From Pseudalkalibacillus hwajinpoensis (GTDB taxonomy: Bacteria; Bacillota; Bacilli; Bacillales; Guptibacillaceae), in assembly GCF_015234585.1 (NCBI RefSeq), contig NZ_JADFCM010000001.1:620001-684000 (forward strand): a stretch of DNA of 64,000 nucleotides, written 5' to 3'. This document shows, piece by piece, positions 51,729-59,325 of this stretch. The position numbers and the translations under genes were made by a program. The notes beneath the pieces were generated by a model. It saw nothing but the letters and a program-made list of their open reading frames with translations, had not been told where the DNA came from and searched no databases. Numbering within the stretch: the stretch's first letter is position 1; the number at the start of each line of letters is the position of its first letter.

Positions 51729-52591
51729 AATACGAAGTTACCCAAACGAACACTTATCACTATGAGCTGCCAGTAAGGCAGAGTATTAATCAGTTCAGAT
51801 TGCGACCGCTTCATGATGTGCAACAAACGCTTCATGACTATCGCGTTCGCATCCAACCTGAAAGCAAGACTTACGGGCATACGGACTATTGGGGCAACTA
51901 TGTTGAAACGTTCTATCTATGGGGCGAACATCAGGACCTTGAAATTGAAACCATTTCAACGATTGAAATTCATCCACTCGCGCTGGATGTTACTTTACCA
52001 CTTACGGATAATCAGCTAGCTGAACTTCATTCAGAATCTTTTAAGCAAGCTCATGCCGAATATATGATCGAAACGGATTATACGACAATCTCCAAGCATG
52101 TGATGGAAGAAGAAACACGAGAGCTCTGGGCAAATGCTAGAGATGAACTTGACTTTGCAGTGAAGCTTAATGAACATATTTATAACACGATGGAGTACGT
52201 TGCAGGAGCCACAAATGTTGAAACGACCGCTGAAAAAATTCTCACTCATCGTACTGGCGTTTGTCAGGATTATACTCATCTAATGCTTGCACTCTGTAGG
52301 CATCGAGGGATTCCGGCTCGCTATGTTAGTGGATATATTTATAGCGGGGAGAATTCCGCTTACCGTGGGGACGCAGCAACTCATGCGTGGCTTGAAGTAA
52401 AAGTGCCGGGCCTAGCCTGGATCGGCCTTGATCCAACGAATAATGCCGTAGCTCGCGAACAGCACATTCGGATTGCAGTAGGCCGAGACTATCGTGATAT
52501 TTCTCCTCTAAAAGGGGTATATATCGGTGGAGCCCACACGCTTAACGTTAGTGTAGGTGTAAAGAATTTAGAAGAACGGGTCAGCGGGTAA
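51725..52591 (+). CDS. Transglutaminase-like cysteine protease/transferase
   Basis: Protein of 288 residues. An N-terminal beta-sandwich (bacterial transglutaminase N domain; KYEVTQTNTYHYELPVRQSI) precedes a papain-like core with Cys in TGVCQDYTHLML, His in DAATHAWLEV and Asp in IGLDPTNNA. It lacks a signal peptide, so it acts in the cytoplasm, probably cleaving or transferring the product of the ATP-grasp partner. The start overlaps the alpha-E stop (ATGA), and the stop lies inside the terminator hairpin. Confidence 0.92.
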   Translation: MKYEVTQTNTYHYELPVRQSINQFRLRPLHDVQQTLHDYRVRIQPESKTYGHTDYWGNYVETFYLWGEHQDLEIETISTIEIHPLALDVTLPLTDNQLAELHSESFKQAHAEYMIETDYTTISKHVMEEETRELWANARDELDFAVKLNEHIYNTMEYVAGATNVETTAEKILTHRTGVCQDYTHLMLALCRHRGIPARYVSGYIYSGENSAYRGDAATHAWLEVKVPGLAWIGLDPTNNAVAREQHIRIAVGRDYRDISPLKGVYIGGAHTLNVSVGVKNLEERVSG

Positions 52592-52608
52592 GAAGCTGCC
52601 CGTTTTTT
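52575..52608 (+). terminator. Terminator of the ATP-grasp/transglutaminase operon
   Basis: AACGGG-T-CAGC pairs with GCTG-CCCGTT, one bulged T, followed by a T-run. The left arm lies in the end of the transglutaminase gene. Confidence 0.8.
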
Positions 52609-52748
52609 AAATTTGACATCCTTCCATCACTAAAACCGCTTGAAAGCATGGAAATAGTAGTAGCATTCATGTAAGGTTTTGTTTGTTAATCATATTTTTC
52701 TTAAGCGATAATCTTACCGCTAATTAAACAGAAAAGAGGCGAAAATGG

Positions 52749-53942
52749 TTGATTATTTCACCTCCGCTAGCTCAATCAATCGTAGAAGAAACGGAAAGTA
52801 TCATTAGTCGCAATATTAATTTTATGGATAGTGAAGGAAAAATTATTGCTAGTACTGATCCAAATCGTATCGGTCACTTCCATGAAGGAGCCTATAATGT
52901 TCTGCAACGGCAACAAAGTTTAGTGATCGAAGAGGATGATGAGTTAGAAGGAACGAGAAAAGGCATAAACCTCCCCGTTTTTTTGCATGACCAGATTATT
53001 GGTGTGATCGGTATTACCGGAGCCCCTGAAGAAATCAAACAGATGGGCGAGGTAATCCAAAAAATGACTGAAATTCTTGTGAAGGAAGCTTACTTTGATG
53101 AACAGCTCGAACTAGAAGATCGAGCGAAAGAAGCGTTTATTGATGAATGGATCGATGGAAAGTGGGAAAATGATAAATTATTTGCCTCAAGAGGATGGAT
53201 TCTTGGCATCAATGTCCATATCCCGAGAGTCGCTGTCATTCTTGATATGATCGGGATGAATGATCTTATTTATAATAAATTATCAAGCTATCAAGCTGAT
53301 GTTAAAGGAGAACTTGAAATTCAGCGTTTTCGTCGAGATATTCTTCAAGAGATTCAATCGAGGTTTCCACCCAATAGTCAGCATGTGATCATACCAACAG
53401 GAAGTACACGTTATATTCTTTTATTATCCGTTAATGATCAAGTGGCCGAGGTGAATCGTAAAGGAAAGATTCAATTTCGACTGGAACAAATCCAGCAAGC
53501 TATCGAATCTTCTTACCCCTTCACAATGGCTGCGGGTATTGGAAGGATGTATACAACGCCAAGAGAAATATCAAGGTCTGTACAAGAAGCAGAGAAAGCC
53601 TTGCTTCATTCCAGAAAGCAGAGTAATTTGTTTTTCTATGATCAACTTGGCATTGAATCTTTTGTGTATGATCTCGCCCCAGAAGTGAGATTAGATTTTG
53701 TTGAGAGGGTTCTCCCTTTAGAACAATTAGAGAAAAAAGATCAAATGATTGAAACGCTTGAAGCTTTCTATAAAGCAAATGGCTCCATTCAAAAAGCATC
53801 GAGTGATTTATATATCCATAAGAACACTCTTCAGTACCGCTTAAAGAAAATTAGTGAATTTACTGGATATGACCCTAGAAATTATGAGGATGCTGTTCTT
53901 CTGCAAGTAGCTCTTGCTTTTTATAAATCAAACCCTACGTAA
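52749..53942 (+). CDS. cdaR: CdaR-family regulator (sugar diacid/glycerate responsive)
   Basis: Transcription regulator of 397 residues. The N-terminal sugar-diacid recognition domain (residues 1-135; ISRNINFMDSEGKIIASTDP, VFLHDQIIGVIGITG) is followed by a GGDEF-like middle and a C-terminal PucR-type HTH (NGSIQKASSDLYIHKNTLQY). The start is TTG 52749; a nearby ATG is out of frame. CdaR-type proteins respond to glycerate or glucarate and activate glycerate kinase genes, and a glycerate kinase lies two genes downstream. It is terminated separately. Confidence 0.9.
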   Translation: MIISPPLAQSIVEETESIISRNINFMDSEGKIIASTDPNRIGHFHEGAYNVLQRQQSLVIEEDDELEGTRKGINLPVFLHDQIIGVIGITGAPEEIKQMGEVIQKMTEILVKEAYFDEQLELEDRAKEAFIDEWIDGKWENDKLFASRGWILGINVHIPRVAVILDMIGMNDLIYNKLSSYQADVKGELEIQRFRRDILQEIQSRFPPNSQHVIIPTGSTRYILLLSVNDQVAEVNRKGKIQFRLEQIQQAIESSYPFTMAAGIGRMYTTPREISRSVQEAEKALLHSRKQSNLFFYDQLGIESFVYDLAPEVRLDFVERVLPLEQLEKKDQMIETLEAFYKANGSIQKASSDLYIHKNTLQYRLKKISEFTGYDPRNYEDAVLLQVALAFYKSNPT

Positions 53943-53967
53943 AAGACACTTTAAAAAAGTGTCTTTT
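53941..53967 (+). terminator. Terminator after cdaR
   Basis: AAAAGACACTTT and AAAGTGTCTTTT form a 12-bp stem around AAA. The left arm overlaps the last two bases of the cdaR stop codon. Confidence 0.85.
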
Positions 53968-54083
53968 ATTATATGTACTAAAAATATTTATGTAATACAC
54001 GTTTTTTTAGTTCTCTGTAACATAGATTGCTTTCGGGAGATTTAATAAACTAATAGTAGAACATATTTCGGGAGGCATAACAG

Positions 54084-55811
54084 ATGAGAACATCAATTCA
54101 GGAGAGCATATACAACAAGTTAGAGCGACTGTACGGAGAACAAAGAGCGCTTTCTGTGACATCTGAAGTAATGGAACTAATTAATTCATATAAGCGAAAG
54201 CAAATAGAGCCTGATAAAAAATGGGTAGATGAAAAAGATATTATGATGATCACTTATGGTGATTCTATTAAAGAAGAGGGGGAAGTTCCTCTTAGAACGC
54301 TGCGAGAATTTTTATCTGATCACCTTACGAATGAAATCAATTCGGTGCATATTCTTCCTTTCTATCCTTATACGAGTGATGACGGATTTTCAGTGATGGA
54401 TTATAAATCAATAAATGAAGAGCTTGGTAATTGGGATGATATTCAAGCGCTTTCTAATCAAACGGATCTAATGTTTGACGCTGTTATAAATCATATTTCA
54501 AGTGAAAGTAATTGGTTTAAAGAATATTTAAAAGGAAACGAGGCTTATCAGGATTACTTTATTGAAGCTGATCCTGAAGCGGATTATAGCAAGGTGACCC
54601 GTCCTCGCGCGCTCCCTCTTTTAACTAAAGTTGAAACGAACAATGGAGAGAAGCACATTTGGACGACGTTTAGTGAAGATCAAATTGATTTAAATTACGG
54701 AAGTGATCGTGTCCTCCTTGAAGTCCTTGATATTCTTCTCACTTATGTTGAGAGAGGAGCACGCTTTTTAAGATTAGATGCGATTGGCTTCATGTGGAAA
54801 AAACTAGGTACGACATCGATTCACCTAGAGGAAACTCATTTGCTAGTGCAGGTTATGAGAGAAGTACTTGAAGAAGCAGCACCGGGAACGATCGTAATTA
54901 CAGAAACTAACGTTCCCCATAAAGATAACATTAGTTATTTTGGGGACGGTTCAAACGAAGCCCATCTTGTTTATCAATTCCCATTACCTCCATTGACGCT
55001 CCATTCCTTTCAAACTGGCGATGCATCGGAGTTAACGAAATGGGCCAAATCCCTTGAAGCTACTACGGAAACAACTACTTATTTTAACTTTCTAGCTTCT
55101 CATGATGGAATAGGTGTTCGACCTGTAGAAGGTATCCTATCAGCATCTGAAGTGCAGAGAATGGCGGATAAAGTTCAAGAAAATGGTGGTTACGTCTCTT
55201 ATAAAAATAATGGTGATGGAACAAAGAGTCCATATGAATTGAACATTAATTATTTAGATGCGATTTCAAATAATGGAGAATCGAATGAGAAAAAGGCAAA
55301 GCGGTTTATTGCAGCTCAATCAGTATTGCTTTCATTGATGGGCGTACCTGGCATCTACGTTCATAGTTTACTAGGCTCTCAAAATGATCAAAGTGGCGTC
55401 GATGAAACAGGACGATACCGCTCGATTAATCGAGAGAAGCTTTCACGATCAACGCTTGAAGATGAACTTCAAAAGGAAGGAAGCTTACGGAATCTAGTTT
55501 TCAATGATCTTAAGAAGCTTATCAGAACGCGTAAATCAAATAAAGCTTTTCATCCCAATGCTTCTCAACAAGTGTTGGAAATGGATCAACGCATTTTCTC
55601 TGTTGTTCGTACGAATGAACAGACGGGAGATAGAGTTGTAGCGATTACTAATGTTTCAGATGACACTATTACGCTCAAACGAGAAATACTTGATCCTTAT
55701 TTTGATAGTACTGCCTTCGATCTCATTTCAAAGTGTAAAATCTCTTCAGATATGACGTTATCTCCTTATGAAGTTCTTTGGGTGTGTACAACATCGGAGG
55801 TGAGTGAATGA
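54084..55811 (+). CDS. GH13_18 glucoside phosphorylase, probable glucosylglycerate phosphorylase
   Basis: Alpha-amylase-superfamily phosphorylase of 575 residues, of the sucrose/glucosylglycerate phosphorylase group. The barrel carries ILPFYPYTSDDGFSVMDY, the nucleophile Asp in RFLRLDAIGF, the acid/base Glu in IVITETNVPH and FLASHDGIGVRP. The protein lacks a signal peptide. It overlaps a glycerate 2-kinase gene by four bases and follows a CdaR regulator, which points to release of D-glycerate: 2-O-glucosylglycerate plus phosphate giving glucose 1-phosphate and D-glycerate. Sucrose phosphorylase is the alternative but would not explain the neighbours. Confidence 0.85.
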   Translation: MRTSIQESIYNKLERLYGEQRALSVTSEVMELINSYKRKQIEPDKKWVDEKDIMMITYGDSIKEEGEVPLRTLREFLSDHLTNEINSVHILPFYPYTSDDGFSVMDYKSINEELGNWDDIQALSNQTDLMFDAVINHISSESNWFKEYLKGNEAYQDYFIEADPEADYSKVTRPRALPLLTKVETNNGEKHIWTTFSEDQIDLNYGSDRVLLEVLDILLTYVERGARFLRLDAIGFMWKKLGTTSIHLEETHLLVQVMREVLEEAAPGTIVITETNVPHKDNISYFGDGSNEAHLVYQFPLPPLTLHSFQTGDASELTKWAKSLEATTETTTYFNFLASHDGIGVRPVEGILSASEVQRMADKVQENGGYVSYKNNGDGTKSPYELNINYLDAISNNGESNEKKAKRFIAAQSVLLSLMGVPGIYVHSLLGSQNDQSGVDETGRYRSINREKLSRSTLEDELQKEGSLRNLVFNDLKKLIRTRKSNKAFHPNASQQVLEMDQRIFSVVRTNEQTGDRVVAITNVSDDTITLKREILDPYFDSTAFDLISKCKISSDMTLSPYEVLWVCTTSEVSE

Positions 55812-56947
55812 GAATCGTAATAGCTCCTGATTCTTTTAAAGGATCTATGAGTAGTCTTAATGCCGCCCACGCCATAAAGCGTGGGATAAAGGAAGTTATT
55901 CCTGATGCAGAAACGATTCTCATACCAATGGCAGATGGTGGAGAAGGAACAGTAGATGCGTTAGCTACTATTCTCAATGGGCAAGAGATCGTCGTTGAAG
56001 GCATCAGCGACCCTCTTGGCCGGCCGATCAGGGCGACATATAGTTGGGTAGAATCAACATCTACTGCGATTATTGAAACAGCATCAGCTTCAGGACTCCC
56101 TCTTCTTAAAGAAAGTGAACTCGATCCGCATCAAGCCTCCACTTATGGGACAGGACAGTTAATTAAGCATGCTCTTAATAAGAAGGCACGAAAAATCATA
56201 CTCGGTTTAGGTGGTAGCGCAACTGTTGACGCAGGAACTGGTTGTTTTGAAGCGCTTGGGGTTAAGTTTCTCGATCAGAAAGGTGAAAGAATAAAGGCAA
56301 ATGGCGCATCTCTTGCTCATATTTCTTCTATCGACCTTACAGCATTAGATTCTCGTCTGAAAGACGTAGAAGTTGTAGTGGCGTCTGATGTAACGAATCC
56401 TTTACTTGGGAAGGAAGGCGCTATTTCTGTGTTCGGTCCACAAAAGGGTGTTAACGATATTAATAGATTTGAAGCTGGAATGAAAAACTATGCGAATAGA
56501 GTGAGTGAAAAAATTGGCATGAATCTGGAGAACAGCGATGGAAGCGGAGCAGCTGGCGGGTTTGGTTTTAGCCTACTAGCCTACTTAGATCCAATTTTTA
56601 TGAGCGGCTTCTCTTTACTTGCTGAGCATAGCTGTTTAAAAGAACAAATGAAGTCGAGTCACTTAGTGATTACGGGAGAAGGAAAGCTAGATGCCCAAAC
56701 GTTATATGGTAAAGTACCTTCGGGTATTTCTCGGCTAGCTAAATCTGTTAATATTCCTGCGATCGCTTTCGCTGGTACTTCTACGATTCTAGAAGATAGG
56801 GAGATGGGCATTATGACCGTTCTACCTATTATTGATGAGCCAATGGAATTGAAAGAAGCCATGACTCGAGGACCAGAGTTATTGTACCGTGCAAGCAAGC
56901 GCTTTATGACGCTTTATCAATGGATTAATGAGGGGAAGGGAGAATAG
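55808..56947 (+). CDS. Glycerate 2-kinase (GarK/GlxK family)
   Basis: Phosphorylates D-glycerate to 2-phosphoglycerate with ATP. The 379-residue protein has the family signatures IAPDSFKGSMSSLNAAHAI, MADGGEGTVDAL, LGLGGSATVDAGTG and VITGEGKLDAQT. The ATG overlaps the phosphorylase stop (ATGA), with CGGAGGTGAGTGA upstream, so translation is coupled. It carries the glycerate released by the phosphorylase into lower glycolysis. It ends three bases before the symporter start. Confidence 0.94.
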   Translation: MRIVIAPDSFKGSMSSLNAAHAIKRGIKEVIPDAETILIPMADGGEGTVDALATILNGQEIVVEGISDPLGRPIRATYSWVESTSTAIIETASASGLPLLKESELDPHQASTYGTGQLIKHALNKKARKIILGLGGSATVDAGTGCFEALGVKFLDQKGERIKANGASLAHISSIDLTALDSRLKDVEVVVASDVTNPLLGKEGAISVFGPQKGVNDINRFEAGMKNYANRVSEKIGMNLENSDGSGAAGGFGFSLLAYLDPIFMSGFSLLAEHSCLKEQMKSSHLVITGEGKLDAQTLYGKVPSGISRLAKSVNIPAIAFAGTSTILEDREMGIMTVLPIIDEPMELKEAMTRGPELLYRASKRFMTLYQWINEGKGE

Positions 56948-56950
56948 AAG

Positions 56951-58582
56951 ATGAGCCAATTCACAATGCTAGATTACGTGGTTCTTGTTGTTTATATTCT
57001 TGGGATTGCTTGGTTTGGAGCGCGTTTCGGAAAGAATCAAAACACGACAAAGGATTATTTTCTTGGCGGAAGAAGCATTCCATGGTGGGCAATCGGGCTT
57101 TCAGTTATGGCAACACAAGCGAGTGCGATCACATTTATAGGTGCACCTGGTTGGGGATATGAAGGTGGACTAGAGCGCATTAACACGTTTATTAATGTGC
57201 CGCTTGCAATGGCTTTTCTTATCGCTACAATTGTCCCTTTTTTCTATCGAGCAGAAGTTTATACGGCTTATGAGTATTTAGAGAGACGCTTCGGAGCGGG
57301 AACACGGACATTATCCGCCGCCCTCTTCTTAGTGGCTCGAGGACTTGCGACAGGTGTTGTTCTTTATGCCCCAGCATTAGTACTATCCGTCGTAACAGGA
57401 TGGGATATTAAGATAACGATTATTTTAATGGCTGTGATAGCGGTATCATATACGGTACTTGGTGGGATCAGTGCTGTTATCTGGACTGACGTGATTCAAA
57501 TGTTCGTATTATGGTTAGGTGCCGCTATTAGTATCGTTGTTATTTTAGTGAAAGTTCCGGGCGGAATGAGTAGTATTCTTGCCAGCGCTTCAGACGCAGG
57601 TATGCTCCAATCGCTCAATTTCTCCTTTGACCTTTCTATTGAATATAGCGTTTGGGCCGGTGTGATTGGCGGGTTCTTCCTTCATGCTGCTTACTTTGGA
57701 ACAGACCAAAGTCAAATCCAGCGTGTTTTAACAAGTAAGTCAATACGCGAAAGTAAACTTTCACTCGTTCTAAGCGGAGTTCTTTTAATCCCGCAAATGC
57801 TGCTTTTCCTTTTTATCGGTATTCTTTTGTTTGCATTCTACCGAACATTTGGTGACCCGAATGTTGATAACTTAAATGAACTATTTCCACTATTCGTTGT
57901 GAACCAATTACCAGCAGGAATTTCGGGTCTTATTATTGCAGGGGTGTTTGCAGCCGCTATGTCTAGCCTGGACTCTGCTCTTAACTCATTGTCAGCCGTG
58001 TCGATTCGAGATTTCTATGGTCAATTCGTGAAAAAGAATGCAACAGATCAGCATTATTTAAAAGCATCGCGATGGGCTACAATTTTTTGGGGAATTTACG
58101 CAACAATCTTCGCTTTCTTTGCAGCTAATCTTGGTCCGGTTATTGAAGCTGTAAATAAGATAGGCTCCTATTTCTATGGTGCACTTTTGGGTGTGTTTAT
58201 CCTCGCCATTTTCACAAAGCGAACAAACGGTGTAGGTGCAGTGACTGGTATTATAGCGGGAATGCTTTCTGTTTGGGGCGTTACCCAGTTTGCTGAAGTA
58301 TCATGGTTATACAATAATTTCGTAGGAGCGATTGTTTCAGTAGGGGTTGGATATGTTGTTAGCTTTATTGGAGCAAAACCTAAAGCTGAGAAACTAGCAG
58401 GGCTTACGCTGTTTGATCTAGATGACGATATACAAGAAGTGTTAAAAGCACGTTCTGAAGCAGCGTCGTCTCTAAGTGATGAAGAGATTGAAGAAGAACG
58501 CCGTACGTCAAAATGGCCGATTTATTTAGTCGGGTATTTCGTTGTTGTTATGATTGTGCTCTATCTCATAGGGCTGATCTAA
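56951..58582 (+). CDS. Sodium/solute symporter (SSS), candidate glucosylglycerate importer
   Basis: SSS-family transporter of 543 residues with 13-14 helices. The N-terminal helix (MLDYVVLVVYILGIAWFGARFG) leads to DYFLGGRSIPWWAIGLSVMA, and a later stretch is FAAAMSSLDSALNSLSAVSIRDFY. It is only distantly similar to the symporter at 12.7 kb and is nearer the SGLT/inositol-type subgroup. Co-transcription with the phosphorylase and kinase suggests Na+-driven uptake of glucosylglycerate, a compatible solute and plausible carbon source in saline habitats (inference). Confidence 0.88.
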   Translation: MSQFTMLDYVVLVVYILGIAWFGARFGKNQNTTKDYFLGGRSIPWWAIGLSVMATQASAITFIGAPGWGYEGGLERINTFINVPLAMAFLIATIVPFFYRAEVYTAYEYLERRFGAGTRTLSAALFLVARGLATGVVLYAPALVLSVVTGWDIKITIILMAVIAVSYTVLGGISAVIWTDVIQMFVLWLGAAISIVVILVKVPGGMSSILASASDAGMLQSLNFSFDLSIEYSVWAGVIGGFFLHAAYFGTDQSQIQRVLTSKSIRESKLSLVLSGVLLIPQMLLFLFIGILLFAFYRTFGDPNVDNLNELFPLFVVNQLPAGISGLIIAGVFAAAMSSLDSALNSLSAVSIRDFYGQFVKKNATDQHYLKASRWATIFWGIYATIFAFFAANLGPVIEAVNKIGSYFYGALLGVFILAIFTKRTNGVGAVTGIIAGMLSVWGVTQFAEVSWLYNNFVGAIVSVGVGYVVSFIGAKPKAEKLAGLTLFDLDDDIQEVLKARSEAASSLSDEEIEEERRTSKWPIYLVGYFVVVMIVLYLIGLI

Positions 58583-58597
58583 AGGAGGTTATAGAAG

Positions 58598-59137
58598 ATG
58601 ACCTATTATATTGAACCAACAATTGATCGGGAGAAAGCTTTGAAAGCAATGAAACAATATACCTCTAGTCTGCTGCTGCGCATCGTTGAAAATAAAAAAA
58701 GGATTGAATCGAGTGAACTCGTTTATCTCCCTTTTTGGATGTATGAGTATCACCTGAAAACAACCTCATTGAAAGAAGGAATTAACGGAAGAATTGCGAT
58801 CGAGTCAATCTCTGAACAAGCAGCTATTCTTCCAGTGGACTACCCTCTTAAAAAAGGGGAGGTCCCTGGGGAAATGTTTGCCCATTGTTCTCCAGATCCA
58901 GATAAAGCAAAACATGCGTTATATTGGGAAGCGTTTGGAAAAGAAAAAAAGAAAAAACAGATCAACATTTCTTTAGAGGAACCATCCAAACTGTATTTGC
59001 CTTATTGGGTAGGCTATATCAAAGGAAATAGAAGAGAAGTCTATATGGTTGATGGCGTAACTGGGAAAGTTGATTTACCAATGAAAGACTCTTTCCTCCA
59101 TCATTTAAAAAATCAATTGAAGCACAGCTCGATATGA
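58598..59137 (+). CDS. Conserved-looking protein of unknown function after the symporter
   Basis: Protein of 179 residues that I do not recognise. It is soluble, lysine-rich, without a signal peptide. Two similar segments stand out: LVYLPFWMYEYHLK (residues ~41-54) and LYLPYWVGYIKGNRREVYMV (~132-151) followed by DGVTGKVDLP; the Y-L-P-aromatic-W pattern looks like a repeated beta-hairpin. AAAGGAGG lies upstream, 15 bp after the symporter, so it belongs to the glucosylglycerate unit, and its stop lies within the terminator stem. It could be a transporter accessory protein (inference only). Confidence 0.7.
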   Translation: MTYYIEPTIDREKALKAMKQYTSSLLLRIVENKKRIESSELVYLPFWMYEYHLKTTSLKEGINGRIAIESISEQAAILPVDYPLKKGEVPGEMFAHCSPDPDKAKHALYWEAFGKEKKKKQINISLEEPSKLYLPYWVGYIKGNRREVYMVDGVTGKVDLPMKDSFLHHLKNQLKHSSI

Positions 59138-59150
59138 GCTGTGCTTTTTG
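59121..59150 (+). terminator. Terminator of the glucosylglycerate operon
   Basis: AGCACAGCTC and GAGCTGTGCT form a perfect 10-bp stem around GATAT, followed by five T. It overlaps the 3' end of the unknown gene. Confidence 0.88.
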
Positions 59151-59325
59151 ATTTTACATAAATGTGATAATCAATACTAGAAGCCTTCTTAGCTTCCAAA
59201 AATAAGAGCATGTGAATATTTTAATAGATTATTAAATGTTTTTTAGAAAATACTGTCTAAAGCTTGAATAAGTAGGGAAAGAAATAATTAGTAATATTGA
59301 AAATTATGATAAAGGGTGATGTCAT

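Noticed and set aside
59161..59325. FNR-type or strong sigma-A promoter before the formate dehydrogenase gene
   Set aside because: TGTGATAATCAATA only half matches an FNR box, and no -35/-10 pair with proper spacing was found.
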